Positions 1-8,747 of a stretch of 64,000 nucleotides of DNA are shown here, one piece after another. How positions within the stretch are numbered: position 1 is the stretch's first letter; every line of letters begins with the position of its first letter. The DNA comes from Shinella zoogloeoides (lineage in GTDB: Bacteria > Pseudomonadota > Alphaproteobacteria > Rhizobiales > Rhizobiaceae): assembly GCF_033705735.1 (NCBI RefSeq), contig NZ_CP131133.1:1-64000 (forward strand). Direction: 5' to 3'. A program made the translations under genes and the position numbers. The notes under the pieces were generated by a model, which was given only the letters and a program-made list of their open reading frames with translations, made no database searches and was not told the DNA's origin.

Positions 1-2
1 TG

Positions 3-452
3 TGGGGCAGAGTGACGTCGTCTCGCAATGGGCGCAACGCCGACGTCTTGCGGAAAAGGCCAATCAGAGCGGGCTTGCCAGAACGCCATCGGCTCATGAC
101 CACCGCGCGCGATGATCTTGCAAAGTCTGAAGCAATCTTGGTCGCGGCGATCGAAGTGAACGTCCCGGAGCTTGTAGTCGCCCGCACGGCCATCGGTGAC
201 TTCCAGCCCATGATCCGCTCGAAAACAGCGCGAAGGCTCGACAAGTGGCTGGAAGCCGCTAGACAAAGCCTGATCGGATCGTTTGCCGGCGGCGTCGAAA
301 AGGACCTCAACGCTCTGAGAAACGCGATCATTTCACCGTGGCCAAATGGACAAACGGAAGGTCAGATCACACGCCTGAAGCTCATCAAACGCCAGATGTA
401 CGGAAGAGCAAAGCTTGATCCGCTGCAAGCGCGATTGATCGGCGCCTCGTAG
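3..452 (+). pseudogene. ISL3-family transposase, C-terminal part
   Basis: The reading frame is already open at the window edge, so the N-terminus lies outside. The last 60 residues carry the ISL3-type ending: a segment reading SPWPNGQTEGQITRLKLIKR followed by QMYGRAKLDPLQARL, which matches the conserved end of ISL3/IS204/IS1001 DDE transposases including the final catalytic Glu. Nothing upstream of this conserved block can be judged. It abuts IS630 debris directly, so the element is probably incomplete. It could still be intact if the missing part lies to the left of the window. Confidence 0.7.
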
Positions 453-541
453 GAACCGCATGTCAGCAAATGTGCGTCAGAGCCCGCTTTTGGGGAGTAT
501 TGATCCGGTGATGACAGCGGCGCCCTGGCCTCGAAGCGCTT

Positions 542-1215
542 CTGGCGGCGCGTCGTCATCTCCCCCTCGAGCAGAAGGGTGTTCCTCAACCGGCGCGGCA
601 TCACGTTCAAAAAAAGACGGCGCACGCCTCAGAGCAGCAGCGCCCCGATGTGCTGCACCGTCGCATCGTCTGGTTCGATAGCCAGCTCGATCTCGATCCT
701 GAGAGACTGATATTCATCGACGAGACCGCTGCCTCCACGAAGATGGCGCGGCTGCTAGGGCGAGCGCCTTGCGGCAAGCGATGCGGGCGGCCGTTCCCCA
801 CGGCCATTGGAAGACGACCACGTTCACCGCTGGCCTGCGCCTGGACGGCATAGCCACGCCGATGCTGCTCGATGGCCCTATGAACGGTCCGACCTTCCTT
901 GCCTATGCCGAGCAGGTTCTCGCACCCGAGCTTCGCCCCGGCGATATCGTGGTCATGGACAATTTGACGACCCACAGGATTAGCGGCGTGCGCGAGGCGA
1001 TCGAGAAGGTCGGAGTCCGGCTTTTGTTCCCGCCGCCATACTCGCCGGATTTGAACCCAATCGAAATGGCCTTCTCGAAGCTCAAGGCTCTCCTGAGAAT
1101 GGCCGCCGCAAGGACCATCGACGAACTCTGGGCCGTCGTGGCCGATTGCCTCTCAGCCTTCAGCGCCGACGAATGCCGACATTACTTCAAGGCCGCCGGA
1201 TATAACCAGGAATAA
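542..1215 (+). pseudogene. IS630-family transposase, truncated and frameshifted
   Basis: Two frames together make an IS630-type DDE transposase. From about 602 the frame reads KKTAHASEQQRPDVLHRR and continues to [20 protein letters not shown], holding the first Asp. Near position 777 it shifts by one base into the frame 769-1215, which holds the second Asp in VVMDNLTTH and the third acidic residue in [10 protein letters not shown]. The N-terminal helix-turn-helix half is missing or scrambled upstream of 542. The element is dead unless the shift is programmed, and I see no slippery run there. Confidence 0.78.
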
Positions 1216-1319
1216 GTAGAATCTGCTCTAGTAATATTCCATAAGCTTATCGAAATTTATCACAAAGCGGACATCTCAAGAAGTCGAGAATATCTTCTTC
1301 TCAGAAAGAAGATACAACG

Positions 1320-1724
1320 TCACATTGTTGAATGCGCGATCAAAGCAATCCCCAAGCCTGCTATAATGACAAGCAAGAGGGTCAGAGCAACGACGTCGAA
1401 AGACATTTTGCGGAAACCGGCCTTTTCGAGGCGCGATATTTCGGCCGCCAACAAATTAGTATCATCAAATTTATAATTAACGATTCTGTCGTCAAAAATA
1501 AGGGCTATACTGTCATCGCCAAACCCAATCGCATAGCTGTTCGGTTTCGCATAGTGATTAACTAGGGTATTCTGGTAGGTGATGACAGGTCGCAGCTCAA
1601 AGGGCAGCCAATCTTTTTCGCGCTGTGTGAATAGATTGGAAGAAATCGCGCTACCCAAACGCGCGATGTGACCCAGCTTTCCTGGTATTGCTTGACCTAG
1701 TGTTACAGGCATGGATTCTTGCAA
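1320..1724 (-). CDS. hypothetical membrane-anchored protein
   Basis: A 134-residue reading frame without a recognised domain. The last 30 residues are a strong hydrophobic segment (VVALTLLLVIIAGLGIALIA) with only a few residues after it, the layout of a C-terminally anchored protein. The preceding 100 residues are soluble and mixed in character (KDWLPFELRPVITYQNT and onward). The surrounding DNA, about 1.2-1.9 kb, is clearly more AT-rich than its neighbours, suggesting separate origin. It lies alone between transposase remnants. The gene may be real or a leftover; no function is proposed. Confidence 0.45.
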   Translation of the reverse strand: MQESMPVTLGQAIPGKLGHIARLGSAISSNLFTQREKDWLPFELRPVITYQNTLVNHYAKPNSYAIGFGDDSIALIFDDRIVNYKFDDTNLLAAEISRLEKAGFRKMSFDVVALTLLLVIIAGLGIALIAHSTM

Positions 1725-1945
1725 CCATATCGTTAGATTGTCATATGATTTTCATGTATGTAGTCTCGGCTGTCAATCCTCCCACGCAAAATCGGCGATC
1801 GCCCAGCTTTCGCGAAAAATTGTCCATATAGAGGCCTCGAAATACGGCTGAATTGGTGATCGGCGGCGCAGCCTGATGGCTGTTAAAGGTGGCTCGGTTT
1901 GTTTGAACAGTTTCGGGCGTTTTGCTAGGTGGATTTCCGCTCCGA

Positions 1946-2474
1946 TTATGCCGCCACCATCATCTGTGCCAGCGCGTTGAAGGAAGCCTGATCCGGCGTC
2001 TGCCGGTCAAGGGATGAATGTGGACGTCGAATCCAGAAGTTCTTTTTCGATAGCCATGTGATGATTCGCGCCTTTTCATCATCATGGCCCCCGGCACAGA
2101 ATTCCTGACACTCCCTCGCAACAGCCCATGTGTCACGGTTTTTCACGGGGTTGAACGCCTCCAATAAGCAGTCGGCAAACCCCCTCCGGCGGCCGTAGTA
2201 GCACAACCTGTTTCTACCGCGCACAGGCGAAACAATGCCGTGATAGGATATCTCGCTCCTCGGTGACGCGAGCCAGTTTCTTCTTCAGCCGCCTGTTCTC
2301 CTCGGCCTCGTCGTTGCCCTTGGCGTTCGACGCAGCAAACTTCTTCTTCCATTCGTAGAGCGAATGCTGGCTGACGCCGAGACGCTGCGAAACCTCCGCA
2401 ACCGGATAGCCTCGCTCCGTGATCTGGCGCACAGCGTCACGCTTAAATTCTTCGGTGAAATTCGATTCGCTCAT
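1946..2474 (-). pseudogene. IS3-type orfA joined to an unrelated orfB tail
   Basis: On the minus strand, 2214-2474 encodes the helix-turn-helix OrfA of an IS3-type element (starts MSESNFTEEFKRDAVRQITE), almost the same as the OrfA at 56566-56835. The normal ending ILKKAAAYFARD is degraded to ILSRHCFACAR and the matching OrfB is absent. Instead the next 280 bases end in a different IS3-type OrfB tail (RRPHSSLDRQTPDQASFN) at 1946-2060. So this is a chimera of two insertion sequences with an internal deletion. Confidence 0.7.
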
Positions 2475-2505
2475 GATGCTACTCCTGCCTCAAAACTAGG
2501 AAAGA

Positions 2506-2533
2506 AGGCGTCTACAAATCTCGGGGCTATTCA
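2506..2533. repeat. terminal inverted repeat of the IS3-type remnant
   Basis: The sequence gcgtctacaaatctcggggc followed by tattca matches the outer end of the intact IS3-type copy at 56868-56894 with one difference. It marks where that element ends. The last three bases, read on the minus strand, also serve as the stop codon of the neighbouring binding-protein fragment, so the insertion replaced that gene's own last codons or stop. Confidence 0.75.
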
Positions 2534-2941
2534 AGCTTCGCCGAAGCACTTTTTGTAGATTGCGTGATAGCGGCCGTCGGCGCGTATCTCTTGCAGCGTG
2601 TTGTTGACCCCGGCGACCAGCTCGCTGTTCTTGGGGAACGCGATCCCGACATCGAAGCGATCACCGACCGACTGTTTCAGAACCCGCGCGCTGTCCGCCC
2701 CATCGGTCTGCGCGAAATAAGCCAGCGTCCGATAGTCGTAGATGACCGAGTCGACATGGCCGGCCTGGAACTCTAGCAGACTGTTGGCGACGTTCGGCAT
2801 CAGCGTGACCTTGGTGGTTGGAATGTTGTCCCGCACCCACAGGGCAGCGGCGCTGCCGCTCTCAGTGGCGACGCTCTTGCCATCGAGGTCGTCGGGTCCC
2901 TGAATGGATTCGTCATCATTATGGGCCAGAACGTCGCCGCG
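2531..2941 (-). pseudogene. amino-acid ABC transporter substrate-binding protein, C-terminal fragment
   Basis: The frame carries the second lobe of a polar amino-acid periplasmic binding protein: a stretch starting LAHNDDESIQGPDDLDGKSV, then NVANSLLEFQAGHVDSVIYD, and ending GRYHAIYKKCFGEA. It aligns without gaps over about 135 residues with the complete protein at 62121-62852, which reads NLTNSFLEFQAGRVDAVIYD in the same place. Signal peptide and first lobe are missing; homology is lost near 2941. The stop codon is supplied by an IS end. It cannot function as a binding protein. Confidence 0.82.
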
Positions 2942-3136
2942 ACAGGTCGGGCAGGTGTCACGGATGGATAAGACAAGGGCTCCCGCAACTCATCAACCCG
3001 ACGGGCCAGGGTCGCGCGTGCAGGTATCACGTCACAGTCAGCTGGGAAAAAATGCCTGAATTTTGTGCAATCCCTCGACGCCCCCCAACTCAGGGCGCGG
3101 CGCATTCACCGCTTGCGGCGCGCCCTGAGCCCGCCC
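2942..3136. other. non-coding junction, no gene seen
   Basis: About 200 bases between the broken binding-protein gene and the racemase-like gene. No convincing reading frame, promoter or repeat was found. It probably contains the deletion or recombination scar that removed the front half of the binding-protein gene. Confidence 0.4.
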
Positions 3137-3826
3137 TCAGACAAGCCCGAGACGTTTGCGAATGACCGACAGGATGGCGCTGTTACTGGTCACGACCGGA
3201 ACTCCAAAGGCGTCCTCCAGCAGCGGCATGGCCTCCAACGCGCGGAAATTCGTGCAGGAGACAAGCAGCGAATCGAAGTCGTGTCCGGCAAGGCTGTCCT
3301 TGGCAAAGCGCAGGATATCATCGGGCGTGGGGTCCGACAGGGTGACGTTGTCGCTGATGCCCATCCCGGCGGCAACGGCGATCTGGCGCGTCTCGGTCGC
3401 GGCCGCGTTGGCTACCGAGGTCGTCAACTCTTCAACATAGGGCGTCAGGACGGCCAGCTTGCGCCCGCCGGTTAGGTCCAGCTCCTCGCCGACGGCGCTG
3501 AGAACGCCGATCCCCGGCGCATTCGCCATCTCGCCCAGTTCACGACAGATCCGCAGGTCGTATTCCGTTCCGAACAGCGACCCGGCCGAGGTGCAGCCGA
3601 AGACCAGAAGATCGGGATTCAGCGTGCCCAGATCTTTGGCGGCCTTGGGCGCGTACTGCTCGACCATCTCGATTTCCGCGCTGCGGGTCGTCTCTACCAT
3701 ATACATGCGGGCGGTGTGGACAGTGCACTGCCCTTGCAGTCCACGATTGAAGTCGGCTTCCATAACCGTATTCGACGACGGCACCATCAGGGCGACGCGG
3801 GGCAGGCGGGAAGAAGGGCGATTCAT
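3137..3826 (-). CDS. Asp/Glu racemase superfamily protein, maleate isomerase-like
   Basis: A 229-residue protein of the Asp/Glu racemase superfamily, closest in pattern to maleate cis-trans isomerase and arylmalonate decarboxylase. It begins with the PSSNTVMEADF loop typical of that branch. Both halves carry a candidate catalytic cysteine: FGCTSAGSLFG near residue 77 and VSCTNFRALE near residue 190. Length is normal (about 230-250). The ATG at 3826 is preferred because GGAGA lies at suitable distance upstream; a TTG twelve bases earlier is the alternative. It is transcribed away from the catabolic operon starting at 4047, and the two share a 220-base intergenic region. The likely role is isomerisation of a small unsaturated dicarboxylate or an amide precursor, inferred from family only. 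Confidence 0.75.
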   Translation of the reverse strand: MNRPSSRLPRVALMVPSSNTVMEADFNRGLQGQCTVHTARMYMVETTRSAEIEMVEQYAPKAAKDLGTLNPDLLVFGCTSAGSLFGTEYDLRICRELGEMANAPGIGVLSAVGEELDLTGGRKLAVLTPYVEELTTSVANAAATETRQIAVAAGMGISDNVTLSDPTPDDILRFAKDSLAGHDFDSLLVSCTNFRALEAMPLLEDAFGVPVVTSNSAILSVIRKRLGLV

Positions 3827-3902
3827 AGGGGTCTCCAAGCGGCAGTTGCCTCTGCGCGGACAGGATCAGCCGTCATCGAGGCCAGATCACATCTCCACCT
3901 TA

Positions 3903-3914
3903 AATGTCAGACAG
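3903..3914. promoter_or_regulatory. operator-like word between divergent catabolic genes
   Basis: AATGTCAGACAG lies between the racemase-like gene and the dehydroquinase-like operon. It matches ten of twelve bases of AATGTAAGACAA, which occurs upstream of the 59922 gene and again, inverted, at 61869-61880 upstream of the transporter. It is a plausible shared regulator site; a single half-site of this length can occur by chance. Confidence 0.35.
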
Positions 3915-4046
3915 TCATAATGTATGTTCTTCCTCTTGTCAAGTTCGGCAGACTTGCCTAGAGTCGGGATGCGGCGGCCCGTTCCGGGTGGAGCGACGGC
4001 CCCGATCAATGCAGCGAACTGGCGCAGGGCGCCGAGGGATAATGCC

Positions 4047-4550
4047 ATGGATCTTAAAAAGCTCAGGAATGGAGATACCAAATGGAGGATCGTGGTCCTC
4101 GGGGGGCCGAATCTTGGTCCGCAAATGCAGCAGATCGGAAATCTCGAGGATCTGCTTCAGGGCTGGGCTGCTGATCTCGGCATCGAGGTCGAGCATTTCC
4201 GCTCGAACCACGAAGGCAAACTGCTGGAATTCGTCCATGAGGCGCGCGAGCGTGCGGATGCGTTTCTGGTCAATCCGGGCGGTCTGGTTCGCGTCGGCGA
4301 ATCGCTGCGTCACACGCTGAAGGATTCGAAAAAGCCCTGCGCCGAGATCCACATGGACAATGCCGAGCTGAACAAGAAGTCGATCTTCTCGGACAGCGTG
4401 CTGTCGATCTTCTCGGGCTTCGGCCCCTCGACCTATCTCGGCGCGCTGACGGCGCTGACGCTGGCGCTGGATGAGCCGAGTTTCCTGCATCCGCAGGGCG
4501 ACAGCCCCTATAACCGTGCGCATGGCGCGCCCCGTTCGCTTTATCAGTGA
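4047..4550 (+). CDS. type II dehydroquinase-like protein, lid residues lost
   Basis: A 167-residue protein of the type II 3-dehydroquinate dehydratase fold: VVLGGPNLGPQ at the start, HFRSNHEGKLLEFVHEA, FLVNPGG and AEIHMDN with the histidine of the catalytic triad region. The flexible lid that normally carries Arg and Tyr (GxREPxIYG) is replaced by QMQQIGN, so the classical catalytic tyrosine is absent. The ATG at 4047 follows a GAGG at nine bases. The gene sits eleven bases before a second, better conserved homologue and heads a likely operon with a molybdenum hydroxylase. No shikimate-pathway gene is near, so a dehydration or hydration step in catabolism is more likely than aromatic amino-acid synthesis. 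Confidence 0.72.
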   Translation: MDLKKLRNGDTKWRIVVLGGPNLGPQMQQIGNLEDLLQGWAADLGIEVEHFRSNHEGKLLEFVHEARERADAFLVNPGGLVRVGESLRHTLKDSKKPCAEIHMDNAELNKKSIFSDSVLSIFSGFGPSTYLGALTALTLALDEPSFLHPQGDSPYNRAHGAPRSLYQ

Positions 4551-4560
4551 GGACCCCGGC

Positions 4561-5019
4561 ATGAGCGAGAAAACCCTGCGCATCGGCCTGCTGAACGGTC
4601 TGAACATGACTAGCCTCGGCAAGCGCGACAAGAACATCTACGGCATCATCGGCTCCCTGCAGGAGCTGGAGGATCTGGTGTCCGAGGCCGGCAAGGGCCT
4701 TGGCGTCGAGGTGGTGCCCTTCCATTCGAACCATGAGGGCGACCTGGTCGATTTCATCGAGGAACACGATGAGATCGACGCCTGGATGATCAATCCGGGC
4801 GGCCTTTGGGCCTTTGGCGAGCCGACGAAATTGGCGCTGCATCAAAGCGGCAAGCCCTTCGTCGAGGTGCATTTCGCCAATATCTTCGCCACCGGCCACG
4901 ATTCGGTGTTCACCTCGGTCGCGACCGGCACCGTCATGGGCTTCCGGCACTTCGGCTATCTCGGCGCGCTGGTCGCGCTGGTCGAAGAGCTCAAGGCCGG
5001 CCGCGACAAGGCCGCCTGA
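4561..5019 (+). CDS. type II dehydroquinase-like protein, catalytic residues kept
   Basis: A 152-residue paralogue of the preceding gene, of normal length for type II dehydroquinases (about 145-155). It keeps the lid as LGKRDKNIYG, with Arg and Tyr, plus FHSNHEGDLVDFIEEH, MINPGG and VEVHFANIF with the catalytic His. The ATG at 4561 starts ten bases after the stop of the first copy, so the two are surely cotranscribed and may form a mixed oligomer in which only this subunit is fully active. The family normally forms dodecamers. After the stop, a short GC-rich hairpin (5033-5048) separates it from the next gene. The actual substrate is unknown. Confidence 0.75.
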   Translation: MSEKTLRIGLLNGLNMTSLGKRDKNIYGIIGSLQELEDLVSEAGKGLGVEVVPFHSNHEGDLVDFIEEHDEIDAWMINPGGLWAFGEPTKLALHQSGKPFVEVHFANIFATGHDSVFTSVATGTVMGFRHFGYLGALVALVEELKAGRDKAA

Positions 5020-5032
5020 CGACAGGCAGGTC

Positions 5033-5048
5033 GCCCGGAAACGGGCGG
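5033..5048 (+). other. short GC-rich intercistronic hairpin
   Basis: CGCCCG, GAAA, CGGGCG forms a tight stem with a GNRA-type loop between the dehydroquinase-like gene and the FAD-subunit gene. No T-run follows, so it is more likely a processing or stability element than a terminator. Confidence 0.4.
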
Positions 5049-5093
5049 CCCCTCTCCGCCCGCATTTCTGACTTCTCCGGGGTCACGCCAGCT

Positions 5094-5957
5094 ATGACGA
5101 CAGAAACCACCCTTCCCTATGCCAAGCCGCGCAGCCTGTCGGACGCCGTCGCGCTGATCGGCGGCGATGACGTCTGCCTGCTGGCCGGGGGCACCGATCT
5201 GGTCATCATGCGGGCCGAGGGCATGATCGCCGCCGAACGCATCGTCGACCTGAAGGGCATCGCGGGCCTCGACAGTGTCGAAATGGCCGAGGACAGCATC
5301 GCCATCGGCGCCTGCACCCGGCTGGACCCGCTGGCGCAGCGCGCGCCCTTCCCGGCCAATGCGATCCGCGATGGCGCGGCACTGGTCGGCAGCTGGCAGA
5401 CCCGGGCGCGCGCCACCATCGGCGGCAATATCTGCCGTGCCTCGCCGGCGGCCGATACGCTCTGTGGATTGCTGGCGCTGGACTGTCAGCTGGAGCTGGC
5501 CTCGGCCTCGGGCACGCGGCGTGTTCCGGCGGCGGAGTTCTTTACCGGCCCCGGCCGCACCGTCATGCGCCGTGATGAGCTGCTGGCGCGGATCATCATG
5601 CCCCGGCGACCCGGCGGCTCAGCCTATCAGCGATTCACCTATCGCAATGCCATGGATCTGTCGGTCGCTGGCGTCGCCGTGCATCTGGCGATGCGGGACG
5701 GGCGCTGCACCGAGGCGCGCGTCGCCATCGGCGCCTGCGGACCCAAGCCGATCCTTGTCCCGGATGCGGCGGCCGCGCTGGTCGGATCCCCGGTGGACGC
5801 GACCGCCGTCCAGGCCGCCGCGCAGGCGGTCATCGCCGCCGCAACCCCGATCGACGACGTGCGCGGTACGCGCAAGCACCGTCTGCATGTCCTTCGTCCC
5901 CTCACCTACCGCGTCACCGAACTGGCGCGGGCACGGGCAATGGAGCAGCAGCCATGA
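5094..5957 (+). CDS. molybdenum hydroxylase, FAD-binding (medium) subunit
   Basis: A 287-residue medium subunit of the xanthine dehydrogenase / CO dehydrogenase family, which passes electrons from the iron-sulfur subunit to FAD. The FAD-binding signature is visible as LAGGTDLVIMRAEG near residue 35 and ARATIGGNICRASPAADT near residue 105. Length matches the usual 280-290. The ATG at 5094 is chosen because it is the first one compatible with the family N-terminus; the open frame upstream overlaps the previous gene. The stop overlaps the start of the iron-sulfur subunit gene (ATGA), so translation is coupled. Gene order medium, small, large is typical of CO dehydrogenase-like and nicotinate dehydrogenase-like operons. 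Confidence 0.9.
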   Translation: MTTETTLPYAKPRSLSDAVALIGGDDVCLLAGGTDLVIMRAEGMIAAERIVDLKGIAGLDSVEMAEDSIAIGACTRLDPLAQRAPFPANAIRDGAALVGSWQTRARATIGGNICRASPAADTLCGLLALDCQLELASASGTRRVPAAEFFTGPGRTVMRRDELLARIIMPRRPGGSAYQRFTYRNAMDLSVAGVAVHLAMRDGRCTEARVAIGACGPKPILVPDAAAALVGSPVDATAVQAAAQAVIAAATPIDDVRGTRKHRLHVLRPLTYRVTELARARAMEQQP

Positions 5958-6436
5958 CCACCATCGCAATGCAGATCAACGGCAAGGACCGTCAGGCCGA
6001 GGCAGATACCGAGACCCGGCTGATCGACGTGCTGCGCTATGAGTTCGGGCTGACCGGCACCAAACTGGGCTGCGCCACCGGCGATTGCGGCGCCTGCACG
6101 GTAGTCATGGACGGGCGGGCGGTGAACTCGTGCCTCGTCTATGCCTGCGAATGCGACGGCGCCCGGATCGAGACCATCGAGGGCGTGACGGAGACCCCGG
6201 TCGGCAAGGTGATCGTCGAGGAGATGATCGAGGCTGACGGCGCGCAATGTGGCTTTTGCACCCCCGGCATCGTCGTCACTGCCTGCGCGCTGCTTCGCGA
6301 ACAGGGCGACGCTGCGCTGAGCGATGACCAGATCGCCACCGCTCTGGCCGGGAACCTGTGCCGCTGCACCGGCTATCTGCCGATCAGGCAGGCCATGCGC
6401 CGCGCCGCCGACCAGCTTGCCACGGAGGCCCGCTGA
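5954..6436 (+). CDS. molybdenum hydroxylase, [2Fe-2S] (small) subunit
   Basis: A 160-residue two-cluster ferredoxin-like subunit. The plant-type cluster ligands are in LGCATGDCGACTV with a further Cys in VNSCLVYA; the second cluster ligands are in CGFCTPG and LCRCTGY. Family length is about 150-170. It overlaps the FAD gene by four bases and the large-subunit gene by one base (TGATG), so the three subunits are made in step. The usual reaction is hydroxylation of a carbon next to a ring nitrogen, with water as oxygen source. Confidence 0.93.
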   Translation: MTTIAMQINGKDRQAEADTETRLIDVLRYEFGLTGTKLGCATGDCGACTVVMDGRAVNSCLVYACECDGARIETIEGVTETPVGKVIVEEMIEADGAQCGFCTPGIVVTACALLREQGDAALSDDQIATALAGNLCRCTGYLPIRQAMRRAADQLATEAR

Positions 6437-8691
6437 TGAACGTGCTGGGAACGAAACTGACGCGCCGCGATTCACGGGTGCGCGTCACCGGGGCGATCAA
6501 ATACACCGAGGATATCATCCTGCGCGGCATGCTCTATGCGGTGCTGGTGCGCTCAACCGTGGCGGCGGGGCGGATCATCCGCATCGGCGTGGATGCCGCC
6601 CGGCAGGCGCCGGGGGTCGAGGCGGTGCTAACCGCCGCCGATGTCCCGGCCGGCGGCTATGGTAACTATCTGCACGACCAGCCGATCTTTGCCCGCGAGG
6701 CGGTCTGCTATGTAGGCGAGCCGGTGGCGATGATCGCGGCGACCAGCCTTGCCGCCGCCCGACGTGCCGCAAAGCTGGTCGCGGTCGAGATCGACCCGAC
6801 GCCTTTTGTCGTCGATCTTGCCGCCGCCGCAGAACCCGACGCGCCGGCGGTCCATGCCGGTAAGCCGAACGTGCTGGACACCGCCCGCATCCTGCGGGGC
6901 GATCCGGATGCCGTCTTCCGCGACGCCTTCAAGGTCATCACCACGAAAATCGAGACCCACCGCGTCCATCAGGGCTATCTTGAGCCGCGCGGCGTCGTCG
7001 CCATGCCCGAAGGCGAAGGGCTGTCGCTGATCATGAGCACGCAGCAGCCCTTTGGCGTGCGCATGGTTCTGGCCGAGCTGTTCGGCATTCCGATCAGCCG
7101 GATCGAGATCAAGGTGCCGGCGGTCGGCGGCGGTTTCGGCGGCAAGCTGCATGTCGGCTTTGCCCCGCATGTCGCGGCGATGGCGCTGGCCACGGGCCGC
7201 CCGATTCAGCTGATCTGCGAACGCGGCGAGGATATGCGCACCGGCAGCCCGCGCGAAAACTCGGTGGTGGAAATGGCCACCGCCATCGACGCCGAGGGCC
7301 GCTTTCTGGCCCGCCGCTGCGACATCCTGCTGGATTCGGGCGCCTATGCGCTGGACATCCAGTCGCTGAACTCGATGGCGGCATTTTACGCGACCGGCCC
7401 CTATTACATCGAAAATCTCGATCTGAGATCGCGGGCGGTCTATACCCATACCTGCCCGACGGGTTCCTTCCGGGGGCCCACGGGGCCGCAGCTGGTCTAT
7501 GCCAATGAGACCCATATCAACGACATCGCCGAGGCGCTTGGCCTTGACCCGAACGAGCTGCGGCGGCGCAACTTCATCACCAAGGGCCAGCGCGGCCCCG
7601 GGGGTGAGGAAATCACCGCCGAGGTGACGGTCGCCGAATGCATGGAACGGGTCGCCGCGCGGCTGGCCGAATTCCGGGCCGAGACGCCCACCGACACCCG
7701 CCCGCGTGGCTATGGTCTGGCCTGCACCTGGTGGTCGACGCTGGGCACGCCCTCCTCGGCCATGGTCGAGCTGCATGACGATGGCAGCGCCACCCTGTCC
7801 TCGGGGGGCACGGAAATCGGCACCAGCGTCATCTCGACCACGCTGCCGGCGATGGTGGCCGAGGTACTGGGCATCGACCCGGAGCGGGTGACGCTGAACA
7901 ATGGCAGCACGCGGGATGCGCCCTTTGAATCCGGCTCGCGCGGCAGCCGGACGTTGTTCTCGACCGGCAATGCCACGCTGAACGCGGTCAATCAGATCGT
8001 CGATCAGATCAAGGAAGAGGCATCCGAACTCTTGGGCGTCGCTCGGGAGAATCTGGTGCTGCGCGATGGCCGGGTCCAGGCGCTGGCGCCCTCGAACGCC
8101 TCGCTGCCGCTGCCCGAGGTGATCGCCTCGGCCAAGATGCGGACGGGGCCGGTGGTCGCCTCGGGGCGGTATCGGGCGAAACAGGTCGAGGTGTCGGGGT
8201 CCACGCTGGACGGCGCCCGCATGGCCCGTCTGGGCGAGCCGACCTTTCATTGCCACGGCGTCGAGATCGCGCTGGATCTGGACACTGGCCGGGTCGAGGT
8301 GCTGCGCTTTGTCGCCGCGCATGACATCGGCCGGGTGCTGAACCCGGTCGCGGCGCGCGGTCAGGTCGAGGGCGGCGTGGTGCAGGGCATCGGCTATGCG
8401 CTGTACGAAAACCTTGAAATCGACAAGACTGGCGCGATCCGCAACGGCAATTTCCACGACTATCGGATGCCGACGATCAAGGACATTCCGGCCTCGATCG
8501 AGACGATCTTTATCGAGAACGCCTCGGAAACCGGCCCCTTCGGCGCTAAGGGCATCGGTGAGCCGCCGGTCATCATCCCCGCCGCCGCCATCGGCTCGGC
8601 CATCCGCGACATGCTGGGGCGGCAGCCGATGAAGCTGCCCTTCGCCGCCGCCGCCATGGCGACATTCCTGGACGAGCCGGAGGCGGATTGA
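6436..8691 (+). CDS. molybdenum hydroxylase, molybdopterin-binding (large) subunit
   Basis: A 751-residue catalytic subunit of the xanthine dehydrogenase family. Visible features are the N-terminal AldOxase-type segment (VTGAIKYTEDI), the pterin-binding glycine loop VGGGFGGKLH near residue 230, FRGPTGPQ near residue 350, and GAKGIGEPPV close to the C-terminus, which contains the conserved active-site glutamate. Length is normal (about 750-790). The ATG at 6436 overlaps the previous stop. The surrounding genes (dehydroquinase-like, aldehyde dehydrogenase, decarboxylase-like, and elsewhere an enamidase-like gene) suggest an N-heterocyclic acid such as a pyridine carboxylate as substrate rather than xanthine. 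That assignment is inference. Confidence 0.88.
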   Translation: MNVLGTKLTRRDSRVRVTGAIKYTEDIILRGMLYAVLVRSTVAAGRIIRIGVDAARQAPGVEAVLTAADVPAGGYGNYLHDQPIFAREAVCYVGEPVAMIAATSLAAARRAAKLVAVEIDPTPFVVDLAAAAEPDAPAVHAGKPNVLDTARILRGDPDAVFRDAFKVITTKIETHRVHQGYLEPRGVVAMPEGEGLSLIMSTQQPFGVRMVLAELFGIPISRIEIKVPAVGGGFGGKLHVGFAPHVAAMALATGRPIQLICERGEDMRTGSPRENSVVEMATAIDAEGRFLARRCDILLDSGAYALDIQSLNSMAAFYATGPYYIENLDLRSRAVYTHTCPTGSFRGPTGPQLVYANETHINDIAEALGLDPNELRRRNFITKGQRGPGGEEITAEVTVAECMERVAARLAEFRAETPTDTRPRGYGLACTWWSTLGTPSSAMVELHDDGSATLSSGGTEIGTSVISTTLPAMVAEVLGIDPERVTLNNGSTRDAPFESGSRGSRTLFSTGNATLNAVNQIVDQIKEEASELLGVARENLVLRDGRVQALAPSNASLPLPEVIASAKMRTGPVVASGRYRAKQVEVSGSTLDGARMARLGEPTFHCHGVEIALDLDTGRVEVLRFVAAHDIGRVLNPVAARGQVEGGVVQGIGYALYENLEIDKTGAIRNGNFHDYRMPTIKDIPASIETIFIENASETGPFGAKGIGEPPVIIPAAAIGSAIRDMLGRQPMKLPFAAAAMATFLDEPEAD

Positions 8692-8747
8692 CCGCCCGGC
8701 CCGCGCCGAACCTTTCTTTCCTGAAAACCTGCCCCGGAGGGCCGATC

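Noticed and set aside
3065..3475. Plus-strand frame opposite the racemase-like gene
   Set aside because: Shadow of the minus-strand gene that carries both catalytic cysteine motifs.
5033..5048. Terminator after the second dehydroquinase-like gene
   Set aside because: No T-run follows the hairpin, and the next gene is spaced as in an operon.
4806..5093. N-terminal extension of the FAD subunit
   Set aside because: It overlaps the dehydroquinase-like gene and the family starts right at ATG 5094.
6628..8457. Long open frame opposite the molybdenum hydroxylase
   Set aside because: It mirrors high-GC codon usage of the real gene and has no family-like sequence; shadow frame.
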